Shown: piece by piece, positions 43,141 through 52,578 of the stretch
Layout of the letters: the number at the start of each line of letters is the position of its first letter
Numbering within the stretch: the stretch's first letter is position 1
Assembly: GCF_003668575.1 (NCBI RefSeq)
Contig: NZ_RCVZ01000002.1
Span: 1-64,000, forward strand
From: Falsibacillus albus
Lineage (GTDB): Bacteria > Bacillota > Bacilli > Bacillales > DSM-25281
Reading direction: 5' to 3'
Length of the DNA stretch: 64,000 nucleotides
The notes under the pieces: generated by a model
The model's input: the letters and a program-made list of their open reading frames with translations, nothing else
Told to the model about the DNA's origin: nothing
The model's database searches: none
Translations under genes and position numbers: made by a program

Positions 43141-45351
43141 TTAACAATGCTTGGAACTCGGCAGTTTAATGTGAAAGATGGTCCCCTTTTCCACTTCGCT
43201 TTCCACTTCAACTGTCCCTTTATGTTCCTTGATTATTTTAAAGCTTACCATCAAACCAAGTCCAGTGCCTCTGTCCTTCGTTGTGTAAAATGGTTCACCC
43301 AATTTTTTGATTTTGTCGGAGGGGATGCCAGATCCTTCATCCTCAATGGTGATATGAATATACCCATCCTGTTGATCGACGATTTTGACTGTAATGTTTC
43401 CCCCTTTTGGCATGACCTCGATCGCGTTTTTAATAATATTTATAAACACTTGTTTCAATTGATTAGGTTCACAATAGATGGACGGCAAGTCCTTCTCATA
43501 GTAGATATTAAATTCTACACCATGCATTAATGCCTGAGCATTCAATAACTCTATGGTATCCTTCATGATTCGGCACACATCATATTCATTGAAATGGATC
43601 GCCTGCGGTTTTGCCAAAATGAGAAACTCTGTGATGATCGATTCGATTCTTTGCAGTTCTGAAGATATCACATTAAAATACATAGAATGTGATTGCGAAC
43701 CGACCATACTGTTTTCCAACAACTGTATGAATCCTTTTAATGCGGTCATCGGATTTCGGATTTCATGGGCTATCCCTGCGGCAAGTTCCCCGACCACCGT
43801 AAGTGTATCTGACTTCCTTAGTTGTTCCTCCATTTCGAGCTTTTCGGTCATATCCCTGATGACCGTTAAATTGAGATTGGAGACAAGATTGCTTTTGGTG
43901 GAAATCTCCAGATGTTTCACTTTATTTTCTTCGTATTTATAAGAAATCACTTGACTTGCTTGACCGTGCTTTTTTATGTCCCTCATATGGGTCCTGAATT
44001 CATTCATCGTATCAACTTTATCTTCAATCAGATTCCTGATATCCATGCCGATATACTTCTCCTGCCCGCAATTCAGGATTGTTTCTGCCACTGGATTCAT
44101 ATCAATAAGGAGATAATTTTGATCCCAAAGCAGCATTCCATCCAATGTACCTTCAAATACTTTCCTGAACCTCATTTCACTATCCCTTAACTCTTTTTCC
44201 ATTTGATATCTTTCACTAACATTTCGTAAGATTGTAATGTTATAGCCATCGATCGAATGCATCCTTGAAGTGAATTCCAAGTGCTTCTTTTGTCCATTGG
44301 GCATGAGGAATAATAATTCATCCCGGATTGCCCCTTTTTCTTTAAATTCAGCTGAAATATGATAATATTTACGATCCTTTTCATAGAGAAAATCCCATAA
44401 TTTCGATTGAAGCAATTCTTCTATGGTGCATTCGAAAATACTGAGTGCAGCCTTATTCGCTTTTATGATTCTTCCTTCATGGTCCCAGAGAACGATGGCA
44501 TCGATCGTTTCCTCAAATAGGTCCTCAAATTGTTCCTCACTTCTTCTTAATTTTATTTCCATCTGCCTTTTTTCTGTGATATCCCTTAAAATCGCCATAT
44601 GCATATTTTGAAATATATTCGGACTGATGCTGAATTCCATAACAGAAAGCCCATCTTGATGGATAATCGGGATTTCCCCCATGACTTTTTTATTCATTTC
44701 TATAAACTTATTGACTTTGAAAATTTTGTGATAGAAGCCTTTTGGAATAAAAGAAAATATTTTTTTCCCTAAAATATTTTCCCTCTCAATGTTGACCTTT
44801 CTGCAAAATACCGGATTGACATTGACGATTTTCCCATCATCCCGAAAAATAATGATGCTGTCTGCAGCCTGTGAAAAAATATTATAAAGCATTTGTTGAT
44901 TCCTTTGATCTTCCCTCTCGATCTCCTTCTGTTTTGTTAAATCCCATAGTTGATAGATGTTCCATTCTTTCAATTCATCCCGCTGGACATTCATCCGAAT
45001 ATGAAGGTTTCTGCCATCGGAAAGAGTCATCAGGACTTCATCGTTAATCACTCCACAATTCTCCAATTGCTCATCATGAAATTTTTTGATAAGGTCAGGA
45101 ATGTCCCGAAAATAAAATTGAATGGATTTAGAGATAATAGCATTATGACGTTCTTGAAAAAGACTGGCGGCAATTTCATTAATGAAGATGATTTTCCCAG
45201 AAAAATCTGTAACAATCACGGCATTTATCATGGAATTGGCAACCGACTCAAAAAGATTGTTCTTGTCGTCATTCAAGCCATCATGGCCTATCCAATTATT
45301 CGCCGATAACCGATCGGCTGAGGGCTCGCTTGTGTTCTTTAGGTTTGACAC
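43141..45351 (-). CDS. kinE: Sporulation-type sensor kinase KinE
   Basis: The 736-residue soluble kinase has four PAS domains (each about 100-120 residues; characteristic segments such as ANSMINAVIVTDFSGKIIFIN and FEETIDAIVLWDHEGRI). After them come HisKA with VGELAAGIAHEIRNPMTALKG and HATPase with INIIKNAIEVM, DEGSGI and GTGLGLMVSFKII. The length agrees with B. subtilis KinE, also next to ogt. No membrane helix is present. The start is GTG 45351, with GAAGGAGG about 8 nt upstream; the frame is open further but without such a signal. Confidence 0.85.
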   Translation of the reverse strand: MSNLKNTSEPSADRLSANNWIGHDGLNDDKNNLFESVANSMINAVIVTDFSGKIIFINEIAASLFQERHNAIISKSIQFYFRDIPDLIKKFHDEQLENCGVINDEVLMTLSDGRNLHIRMNVQRDELKEWNIYQLWDLTKQKEIEREDQRNQQMLYNIFSQAADSIIIFRDDGKIVNVNPVFCRKVNIERENILGKKIFSFIPKGFYHKIFKVNKFIEMNKKVMGEIPIIHQDGLSVMEFSISPNIFQNMHMAILRDITEKRQMEIKLRRSEEQFEDLFEETIDAIVLWDHEGRIIKANKAALSIFECTIEELLQSKLWDFLYEKDRKYYHISAEFKEKGAIRDELLFLMPNGQKKHLEFTSRMHSIDGYNITILRNVSERYQMEKELRDSEMRFRKVFEGTLDGMLLWDQNYLLIDMNPVAETILNCGQEKYIGMDIRNLIEDKVDTMNEFRTHMRDIKKHGQASQVISYKYEENKVKHLEISTKSNLVSNLNLTVIRDMTEKLEMEEQLRKSDTLTVVGELAAGIAHEIRNPMTALKGFIQLLENSMVGSQSHSMYFNVISSELQRIESIITEFLILAKPQAIHFNEYDVCRIMKDTIELLNAQALMHGVEFNIYYEKDLPSIYCEPNQLKQVFINIIKNAIEVMPKGGNITVKIVDQQDGYIHITIEDEGSGIPSDKIKKLGEPFYTTKDRGTGLGLMVSFKIIKEHKGTVEVESEVEKGTIFHIKLPSSKHC

Positions 45352-45503
45352 GGAAGTTCCTCCTTCATTAAAAGCTATGACGTTCATAATTTTTATTAGT
45401 TTGGCGATCGGCTGTGCATCGACAAACGTTTTACGAAAGCAAAGAATGGGTATAAAATTATCAATCAAAGTTTATTAGCTTAATCAGAACAGTTGGTGAC
45501 AAT

Positions 45504-46556
45504 ATGGAAAAACGAGATCATTATTTTGATAACGCAAAGTTCATTTTAATCTTTTTTGTGGTTTTTGGGCATCTGCTCCAGCCTTACGTGTCACAAAACG
45601 CCTTCATTGAAGTGGTATACAAATTTATTTATACCTTTCACATGCCCGCATTTATTTTAGTTTCCGGTTTTTTTGCGAAAGGCTTCTATAAAAAAGGATA
45701 CGTTGGAAAATTGGCCAAAAAATTGATTCTTCCTTATCTGATCTTTCAGCTCATCTATACGATTTTTTATTATTACCTTTATGATAAGTCCACATTTGCT
45801 GTCGATCCATTGAATCCTCAATGGGCACTATGGTTCTTGTTGAGTCTTTTCTGCTGGAACATGCTTTTGCTCCTATTTGCAAAGATGCGTCCCATTCCGG
45901 CCCTTGCCATCGCATTCGCAATCGGTTTGCTGGTAGGTTACGTCGATTGGATTTCCAACTACTTGAGCCTTTCAAGAACATTTGTGTTCTTCCCATTGTT
46001 TTTATTGGGTTATGTGTTGGACCGTGATACGTTCCGTTCTTTCACGACACCCAAAGCAAGGGTCATCACAACCATCGTTCTATTAGCGACATTTATCGGC
46101 ATCTTTTTGTTTCCTGATTGGAATGAAAAATGGCTGCTTGGCTCAAAGCCTTACGATGAGATGGGAGCGAAAATCGCTTATAGTCCTTTTGTACGGTCTG
46201 GGATCTATATATTGAACATCGTCATGGTATTTTGTTTCTTTTCGTTCGTCCCAACAAAAAATTATTTCTTTACGAAGTGGGGAAGGAACACACTTTATGT
46301 TTATTTATTGCATGGTTTCTTCATCAAGATTTTCAGGGCAAGCGATGTACCCAATCATTACACATATGATTTAAGCACATATATTACCTTGGCGATTGTT
46401 TCCCTGACCCTTTCAGTTCTATTATCTAGCAAAGCAATCACTTCTTTTACTCAGCCTTTGATTGAAATAAGATCATCCAAGTGGAAAAAATTCAAAGAGC
46501 GTGTCAAGCTTAGACTTAATCAAGTAAAAAGAATATTAGGGAACCAACAACCTTGA
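45504..46556 (+). CDS. ykrP: Acyltransferase family membrane protein (YkrP-like)
   Basis: The 350-residue integral membrane protein has about ten helices and the acyltransferase-3/fucose 4-O-acetylase start FDNAKFILIFFVVFGHLLQP (conserved H). It also has HMPAFILVSGFFAKG and, near the C-terminus, YVYLLHGFFIK. It probably O-acylates an extracytoplasmic sugar or polymer. B. subtilis ykrP is the neighbour of kinE. GGTGA is a weak ribosome binding site. Confidence 0.8.
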   Translation: MEKRDHYFDNAKFILIFFVVFGHLLQPYVSQNAFIEVVYKFIYTFHMPAFILVSGFFAKGFYKKGYVGKLAKKLILPYLIFQLIYTIFYYYLYDKSTFAVDPLNPQWALWFLLSLFCWNMLLLLFAKMRPIPALAIAFAIGLLVGYVDWISNYLSLSRTFVFFPLFLLGYVLDRDTFRSFTTPKARVITTIVLLATFIGIFLFPDWNEKWLLGSKPYDEMGAKIAYSPFVRSGIYILNIVMVFCFFSFVPTKNYFFTKWGRNTLYVYLLHGFFIKIFRASDVPNHYTYDLSTYITLAIVSLTLSVLLSSKAITSFTQPLIEIRSSKWKKFKERVKLRLNQVKRILGNQQP

Positions 46557-46583
46557 AAAAACAGTCCTATCGGCTGTTTTTTC
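46555..46583 (+). terminator. ykrP terminator
   Basis: The stem AAAAAACAG / CTGTTTTTT sits at the gene end. Confidence 0.75.
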
Positions 46584-46586
46584 TTT

Positions 46587-46737
46587 TGTCCAGCTCCTCC
46601 GGCTACAGGCTGTGAGATTTCCCTCCCCGCGTCTACGATAAGTCATCATCGGATCGCTTCGCTCTCCGTGATTCCTTTATCTCACACGGCTCGGTCCAAT
46701 CTCTTCGCCTCTGGTCAAGCCGGCTCCGCTTTTCTTA
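46587..46737 (-). repeat. Second dispersed repeat family (TGTCCAGCTCC... type)
   Basis: The 150-bp element begins TGTCCAGCTCCTCCGGCT and ends AAGCCGGCTCCGCTTTTCTT, matching another repeat I recall from many Bacillus genomes. The end segment AGCCGGCT is also complementary to the CGGCT near the start. It fills most of the 46557-46873 gap; only one copy is in the window, so strand is arbitrary. Confidence 0.55.
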
Positions 46738-46873
46738 TTAAAATTCGGAGGAAACGATAAAAATCCTGCTAAACAATTCAATTTTTCAGTAATATCTCCC
46801 ATGCATTGAGGTTTTTCCAAAGCTCGGATAAAATAAGTAAGTATATAGATTGAAAAGAGGTTTTAAAAGAGAA

Positions 46874-48643
46874 ATGAAAATAGTTTTAAGCACGTTGAAT
46901 GCGAAGTACATTCACACCAATTTAGCCTTAAGATGCCTAAAGTCATTTGCGTTGCCGGAATACGAGGCGGAAATAAGCGAATATACAATAAAAGATCCTT
47001 CATTGAACATTGTTTCAGATCTATTCACTAAGAAACCGGATGTCATTGGATTCAGCTGTTATATATGGAACATCGAGGAAACAATCAAAGTTATACAAAT
47101 GCTGAAAAAGATCATGCCGACATTGAAGATCGTACTTGGAGGCCCAGAAGTCACATATGACGTTCCATACTGGCTGGAAAGAATACCGGAGGCTGACTTC
47201 ATTGTTTTGGGAGAAGGGGAAGAAACCTTCAAACAGCTACTCGTTGAAATTGAAGGAGATCATCAGTGGGACAAGGTACCCGGCATCGGGTACATGAACG
47301 TTGGAAAGCCTGTCATCAATCCTCAGCGAAACAAATTGGACCTTAGGGAGCTTCCATCCCCGTTTCGCTTTAAAGAGGACCTTCCTCATCTATCCAAACG
47401 TGTCGTATATATTGAAACGAGCAGGGGATGCCCTTTCCGTTGTCAATTTTGCTTATCATCCATTGAAGTGGGTGTTCGATACTTTGATAGAGAAAAAGTT
47501 AAAGATGATATTCGCTATTTAATGAAACACGGTGCAAAAACCATCAAATTTGTAGACCGTACCTTTAATATCAGCAGAAGCTATGCCATGGAAATGTTCC
47601 AGTTCTTAATAGATGAGCATTTACCAGGAACAGTTTTTCAGTTCGAAATCACAGCTGATATCATGCGCCCGGAAGTCATCGACTTTTTAAACAAAAATGC
47701 ACCTGCAGGATTATTCCGTTTCGAGATTGGCGTTCAATCGACTAATGATGAAACAAACGAATTAGTAATGAGAAAGCAAAACTTCCAAAAACTCACCCGC
47801 ACCGTCACAATGGTGAAAGAAGGAGGAAAAATCGATCAGCATTTAGACTTGATAGCAGGTCTGCCCGAGGAAGACTATCATTCCTTCCGAAACACTTTCA
47901 ATGATGTTTTCGCCCTGCGCCCGGAAGAATTGCAGCTGGGCTTTTTGAAAATGCTGAGGGGGACTGGATTAAGGATAAGAGCTAATGATCATAAATATAT
48001 TTATATGGATCATGCGCCATATGAAATTTTAGGGAATAACTTATTGAGCTTCGACGATATTGTCCGTATCAAGCAAGTGGAAGATGTATTGGAGAAATAT
48101 TGGAATGACCATAGAATGGATCAAACGATCGAATATTTGGTTTCAAATATTTTTGACTCGCCATTTGACTTCTTTCAACAATTCGGTACTTTTTGGGATG
48201 AAAAAGGCTGGTCAAGAATCGGACATCAACTCGAAGACCTGTTTAATCGCTTGAAGCTTTTCCTTGAGTCATTAGAAATTGAAAACATGGAATTGATTGA
48301 GAGTCTGATGATGTACGATTACATCCGCAACCAAAAATACAAGCCAAGAAAACCATGGTGGGCACATCAGCTCAGCAAACAGGAAAAGGGTGCATTGTAT
48401 CATTACATCTTGCAGAATCCTGAAATACTCGGCGAAAGTTTCATGAATCTCAACCTATCAGAAAAAGAATTATTCAAGCATACCATGTTGGAAATATTGC
48501 CGTTCGATGCACAGCAATATTTTACAGAAAACAAAGTTATCAATGAAAAGACAGCGTTGGTCGTGTTCTTCGATCCTTCCGATGGATCACCACACATGTT
48601 CTTTGTGCCTTTTGTGAACATGAAAAAAGAAGTTGTTAAATGA
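46874..48643 (+). CDS. B12-binding radical SAM protein with DUF4080 domain
   Basis: The 589-residue protein has an N-terminal cobalamin-binding domain (about 1-130), the radical SAM core with GCPFRCQFCLSS (CxxxCxxC, about 186-193), a FRFEIGVQS strand, and a C-terminal DUF4080 domain (about 390-580). Such proteins do methyl transfer or other radical chemistry; the substrate is unknown. The start is ATG 46874, matching the family start MKIVLSTLNAKY; a TTG at 46850 is an alternative. No equivalent gene is at this position in B. subtilis. Confidence 0.82.
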   Translation: MKIVLSTLNAKYIHTNLALRCLKSFALPEYEAEISEYTIKDPSLNIVSDLFTKKPDVIGFSCYIWNIEETIKVIQMLKKIMPTLKIVLGGPEVTYDVPYWLERIPEADFIVLGEGEETFKQLLVEIEGDHQWDKVPGIGYMNVGKPVINPQRNKLDLRELPSPFRFKEDLPHLSKRVVYIETSRGCPFRCQFCLSSIEVGVRYFDREKVKDDIRYLMKHGAKTIKFVDRTFNISRSYAMEMFQFLIDEHLPGTVFQFEITADIMRPEVIDFLNKNAPAGLFRFEIGVQSTNDETNELVMRKQNFQKLTRTVTMVKEGGKIDQHLDLIAGLPEEDYHSFRNTFNDVFALRPEELQLGFLKMLRGTGLRIRANDHKYIYMDHAPYEILGNNLLSFDDIVRIKQVEDVLEKYWNDHRMDQTIEYLVSNIFDSPFDFFQQFGTFWDEKGWSRIGHQLEDLFNRLKLFLESLEIENMELIESLMMYDYIRNQKYKPRKPWWAHQLSKQEKGALYHYILQNPEILGESFMNLNLSEKELFKHTMLEILPFDAQQYFTENKVINEKTALVVFFDPSDGSPHMFFVPFVNMKKEVVK

Positions 48644-48696
48644 ATTCAAGATGCTCGTAACAATAAAAATAAGCTGACATACAGCCGCTTTCATAA

Positions 48697-48746
48697 AGAT
48701 GACAAAGGGATCAAGTAAAGTTTCTTCGATTCCTTTGTCATTTTTT
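48697..48746 (+). terminator. Radical SAM gene terminator
   Basis: The stem TGACAAAGG / CCTTTGTCA is followed by a T run. Confidence 0.75.
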
Positions 48747-48786
48747 GGATGTGTTTTCAGTTAGATTATTGTTTGTAAATAACTTA

Positions 48787-48850
48787 CCCGTTCCTTTCTA
48801 CGGGGCCTCCACAGGAAGTGAGGTCGTTCGATGTTGGAACAAATTGGCTC
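48787..48850 (-). repeat. Dispersed palindromic repeat, fragment H
   Basis: On the minus strand AACATCGAACGACCTCACTT and GGCCCC..GAAAG match the core of copies C-E; the closing arm is gone. Confidence 0.6.
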
Positions 48851-49026
48851 AGCTTTCAGTTGAACAAAGGGACTTCTGAGGAAATCGCGAAGTTATTATA
48901 GTAATTGAGAAAAGACTGTAGACAATTTGTCCTACAGTCTAAAAGAGCTCTCAATAATTTATTATTCCAATTATTGTTATATCGCTGAATATTATTTCAT
49001 TGACAGTATGTATACATATCATTGTC

Positions 49027-49197
49027 GTTGATTGAAACGGAAGGAGCACGACTCCGAGGGGATAACCGGGCAATAAGAAAAGTGTAGGGTCATTGCCTAA
49101 TGGCTTATGACCTCGATCCCCTAAGCCCCGTGAGACCCATCGAGGAGGGATCAATGCCAGCCCATCGGAAGACGAGCATCCTTCCGTGGAAATCAAT
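49027..49197 (+). repeat. Dispersed palindromic repeat, copy I
   Basis: The arms GTTGATTGAAACGGAAGG (49027-49044) and CCTTCCGTGGAAATCAAT (49180-49197) pair. They differ from copy C at two paired positions where both strands changed. Confidence 0.8.
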
Positions 49198-49381
49198 TAT
49201 TCAATCCTTTGACTAACGGCATCGAATTGAATGCTATAATTAAACTAACATTTATCATTCTTATCTTTCTTTTTACGGGAATCGCGGTTAAATGCCAACT
49301 CGAAATGTTTAGCAGCATTTATGTCCCCGAATTCCATCCCGAATTCTTCTCTGCAAGACTGGGATTTATCTTCTTTTTTCA

Positions 49382-49543
49382 TTACCCTCTACCCTTTTGG
49401 CCCTGCTTGGAGTTGCGATTGGCAAATTTCGCTGTGTCTTCACCATTTGCATACTCAGTCGAGAATTCAGTTTCCTTTTTATTCTGATAAGGAGTTTGAT
49501 TATTTTTAGCTGCTGCATCGAATTGTGCTTTTCTTTTGGCCAT
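49382..49543 (-). CDS. Gamma-type SASP-like small protein
   Basis: A 53-residue frame runs from ATG 49543 (AAGGAGAG upstream) to TAA 49382-49384. The product begins MAKRKAQFDAAAKNNQ and contains ETEFSTEYANGEDTAKFANRN, which resembles the GTEFASETNAQQVRKQN repeat of gamma-type small acid-soluble spore proteins. Only one repeat unit is present, against two or more in SspE. Spore localisation is inference. It has no cysteine or hydrophobic stretch and a strong ribosome binding site. Confidence 0.65.
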   Translation of the reverse strand: MAKRKAQFDAAAKNNQTPYQNKKETEFSTEYANGEDTAKFANRNSKQGQKGRG

Positions 49544-49613
49544 TTTTTATCTCTCCTTAAATCGATTAGGACCTTAGTATGCATCAATACGACATCCATT
49601 ATCCATGACATCC

Positions 49614-50969
49614 TTAGCCGATGATGACCCTTTCTTTAGGGAGACGGTATCTTGTCAGCTTTTCATTTCCTCCGAACATGAACAAAAAGGATAGAATCCC
49701 GACTCTTCCAATAAACATGAGCAAAATGACGATGCATTTACCGATAATGGTGAGATCAGGGGTTATGCCAAGCGATAACCCTGTAGTTCCGAATGCAGAA
49801 CAGACTTCAAACAGAATCGGCATTAATGGCTCCTTCTCGGTGATCATCAAAGTGATGACAGAAGAAAAACATATTAAGAAAGCCATGGTGGAAACAATGA
49901 ATGATTTCACTACATCATCTTCCAATAGCTCTCTTTTGAAAACCTTAATTGTTTTATTTCCTTTAGAAAAATGGTATAAGGCCAAAATATTCAGGGCAAA
50001 AGTGGTTGTACGGATTCCCCCTCCAACTGAGCTAGGGGAAGCTCCAATGAACATCAAAGCACATAAGACCAGCAGTGTAGGGTCTGAAAATTTACTGACA
50101 TCCATTGTTGCCAATCCGCCATTCCTTGTCGTGATCGATTGAAACAAGGAGTAAAACAGCCGCTCATGCCACGACATCCCTTTGAAAAAATGATTCATAT
50201 CCAAAAGAAATATGGCAATGGCCCCCAATATAACCAAAGAAAAGAACGTGAAAGTCGTTAATTTTGTATATAGAGAAAACCGGGTCCGCCTTCCTGAGTT
50301 CCTGGAAAGCAAATAATCCTTTGTTTCAATTAAAACGGGGAAACCAATCGCCCCTAGAATAAGCAATAGCATATTTATGATTTGGACGAAGTAATCATGT
50401 TTAAACATAAACAATGAAGAGCCTGTTATATCAAATCCTGCATTTGTGGTTGCACTGACAGAGGCAAAAAGTCCTTGAAGGAACGCTTCCTCCCAATCAG
50501 GGAAATAGTTTAAGAAATACACGCCCAACACGAGTGCACCGATTAGTTCAATAGTTAGAATGATAACCAATATTTGCCTTAATAGCCGGACCAAGCCGGA
50601 GAGGCTTGTCTGATTTTGGTCGGTCATGATCAGTCTTCTTTCCTTAAGGCCAATTTTCTTTCGAAAAACCAGCCAAATAAAAGTTCCTAAGGTCATGATT
50701 CCGATTCCACCGAATTGAAGAACGAACATTAATATGAATATGCCGGCAGTATTAAAGGTTTGTGATATATCAACCGTCGATAACCCTGTTACGCTGACAG
50801 CACTGACTGCCGTAAAAATCGCATCTAGAAACGACCATTTGGCTGCGGGATTATGGGCAAAAGGCAGGCTTAACAATATAGTCGAAACTGTCACAGCTAA
50901 AATATAAAACGACACGATCAGCTGGGCAGGAGATAATTTCCTGAATTTTATTCGCAATGGATAAAGCAT
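49614..50969 (-). CDS. ktrD: KtrD-type potassium transporter subunit (TrkH family)
   Basis: The 451-residue protein has the four M1-P-M2 repeats of TrkH/KtrB proteins, with selectivity loops at VTGLSTVDI, TTNAGFD, TRNGGLAT and FGTTGLSLG. It is the membrane pore of a K+ (Na+-coupled) uptake system and needs a KtrA/C-type gating ring, which is not in the window. B. subtilis ktrD (ykrM) lies in the same segment between htpX and ykrP; htpX is missing here. It is monocistronic. Confidence 0.9.
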   Translation of the reverse strand: MLYPLRIKFRKLSPAQLIVSFYILAVTVSTILLSLPFAHNPAAKWSFLDAIFTAVSAVSVTGLSTVDISQTFNTAGIFILMFVLQFGGIGIMTLGTFIWLVFRKKIGLKERRLIMTDQNQTSLSGLVRLLRQILVIILTIELIGALVLGVYFLNYFPDWEEAFLQGLFASVSATTNAGFDITGSSLFMFKHDYFVQIINMLLLILGAIGFPVLIETKDYLLSRNSGRRTRFSLYTKLTTFTFFSLVILGAIAIFLLDMNHFFKGMSWHERLFYSLFQSITTRNGGLATMDVSKFSDPTLLVLCALMFIGASPSSVGGGIRTTTFALNILALYHFSKGNKTIKVFKRELLEDDVVKSFIVSTMAFLICFSSVITLMITEKEPLMPILFEVCSAFGTTGLSLGITPDLTIIGKCIVILLMFIGRVGILSFLFMFGGNEKLTRYRLPKERVIIG

Positions 50970-51177
50970 GTTAAAATCCTTTCTAAGCTTACTCTAGTCT
51001 CTATCATAATGAAATGGATATTATTTTTAAAGCTTTTTTCCTTATTAGCTTTTCTTTACAGCAAATAAAATAGTCAAATGTACTATTTGTGATACCATTT
51101 ACCATTAATGATTCTCCAAAAGTCTTCACATAATAGTATTACCAGCAATGGAATACACAATGAAAGGAGAAATCAAC

Positions 51178-51381
51178 ATGGCTCGCAGCACGAATAAACT
51201 TGTCGTACCAGGAGTGGAGCAATATTTAGATCAAATCAAATATGAGATCGCCCAAGAATTTGGCGTGAATTTGGGATCTGATACTGCAGCAAGATCAAAT
51301 GGATCAGTTGGAGGAGAAATTACAAAGCGTCTCGTTCAACAAGCTCAATCCCAACTTTCTGGCCAACCTAAACAATCTTAA
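51178..51381 (+). CDS. sspD: Alpha/beta-type small acid-soluble spore protein
   Basis: The 67-residue protein has both family signatures: [22 protein letters not shown], with the germination protease site (E-F-G-V), and [13 protein letters not shown]. It coats and protects spore DNA. AAAGGAG lies 8 nt before ATG 51178; ATG 51148 is upstream of the ribosome binding site. Position next to rsgI matches B. subtilis sspD. Confidence 0.92.
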   Translation: MARSTNKLVVPGVEQYLDQIKYEIAQEFGVNLGSDTAARSNGSVGGEITKRLVQQAQSQLSGQPKQS

Positions 51382-51435
51382 TTACAGGCTTTTAAATTGC
51401 CAATTGAATATAGATGGGAAAAAGAGTCCGGACGA

Positions 51436-52578
51436 TTAATCGCCGGACTCTTTCTTATGTTCCTGCCCATAATTTTTATCGCTGTCACCGTCATGTTGAT
51501 GACTATTCGGCTGCCATCCGCCATCATCTTTGTGTCGGCTTCCTTGATCTTGATTATCCTTCCAGTCCTCTTTGTCATCTTGATCATGGATTTTATCATG
51601 ATTTCCCCTGTAGCCTTTGTGCCCTTCCTCTTCACCTTTTTTAGGATAAATATTCTTGTCTTTTTCCGAACCTTTAAGTTTATCCTTGTATGAATTTTGA
51701 TCCGATGGTTTTGACGTACCGGATGGGTGATCAGGCTTCTTTTTTGATGGATGAACATTATTCTGTTCCCTGTTGATTGAATCCCCGCTTTTTGAATTAT
51801 TATCAGTACCAGAGTGTCCAGTTCCAGTTCCAGTTCCATCTTCATTCGTTTGAGGCTTCTGCTTTTCTGGTTGTTTCTCTTTCTCCATCGCCTTCATCGG
51901 TTCAGTTTCTTTACCCTTTAAATACTTACCGGTGGTCAATCCCTGCGCAACTGCAGCCTTACGTACTTTTGGGGTGGCTTTTAAAACAATCAATTGTGCT
52001 TTTAGGTTTTCAGACACCTTGTTCAAAGATTGTAAATCCTTTTCCATCTGTGATTGGAACTTACTGCTGCTTTTTTTAAGGGGAACGGAAGCGATGACTA
52101 CTTGATGGTTTTCTTTTAAATAGCCTTCCTTTTCGCTCTCTTCCATGATCTTCTCAGCAGCATTTGTCATTTCTTGATGCTTTGATAAAGAGATATGTTC
52201 GAGAATCTTTTTGCCGTCATCGTTAAAGGCTTTTGTTTCTACTACTTCAAAATCTTTATTGACCCCAAGCTCAATGCTCGGATTAATATCAATCGAAACA
52301 TATGCGTATACTTGATTTTCTTGGAAAAATGGAAATAGCAATACAAATGATAAGATGAATATAGCAGCAATCGAAGCCAATGCTCTCTTATTCCCTATAT
52401 AAGCGGGCAAAACGAATGGGTTCTTTTTTTCTAATTTCAATTCATAAGCCCTAAAGGATATTTCATCTCCCAATTCATAATCATGGGATGTTTTTTTACC
52501 TTTTAAAAATTCTCCATCAGCTGTCAGCATTACGAGATAGTCTTCTTTTATATCCATGATGATTCCCTTTTTCATCAT
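51436..52578 (-). CDS. rsgI: Anti-sigma-I factor RsgI
   Basis: The 380-residue protein has an N-terminal cytoplasmic RsgI domain (about 1-55; MDIKEDYLVMLTADGEFLKG), one membrane helix (about 66-85), and an extracytoplasmic domain starting YAYVSIDINPSIELGVN. In that, N99-P100 is the expected autoproteolysis site. A Lys/Asp/Gly/His-rich tail of about 150 residues follows. It binds and holds SigI until cut. The ATG overlaps the sigI stop (ATGA). Confidence 0.92.
   Translation of the reverse strand: MMKKGIIMDIKEDYLVMLTADGEFLKGKKTSHDYELGDEISFRAYELKLEKKNPFVLPAYIGNKRALASIAAIFILSFVLLFPFFQENQVYAYVSIDINPSIELGVNKDFEVVETKAFNDDGKKILEHISLSKHQEMTNAAEKIMEESEKEGYLKENHQVVIASVPLKKSSSKFQSQMEKDLQSLNKVSENLKAQLIVLKATPKVRKAAVAQGLTTGKYLKGKETEPMKAMEKEKQPEKQKPQTNEDGTGTGTGHSGTDNNSKSGDSINREQNNVHPSKKKPDHPSGTSKPSDQNSYKDKLKGSEKDKNIYPKKGEEEGHKGYRGNHDKIHDQDDKEDWKDNQDQGSRHKDDGGWQPNSHQHDGDSDKNYGQEHKKESGD

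Larger units (their letters stand above)
48644..49381. other. Long intergenic region with two repeats
   Basis: This 738-bp gap contains a terminator for the radical SAM gene (48697-48746), repeat fragment H, a second hairpin (AGACTGTAG / CTACAGTCT near 48911-48940) and repeat copy I. Frames in it lack ribosome binding sites. Confidence 0.6.

Noticed and set aside
48951-49196. 81-codon minus-strand frame across repeat copy I
   Set aside because: It is formed by the repeat itself, with no ribosome binding site or recognisable domain.
51378-51845. 155-codon minus-strand frame inside rsgI
   Set aside because: It is an out-of-frame shadow of the low-complexity RsgI tail, with a repetitive Lys/Ile composition and no ribosome binding site.
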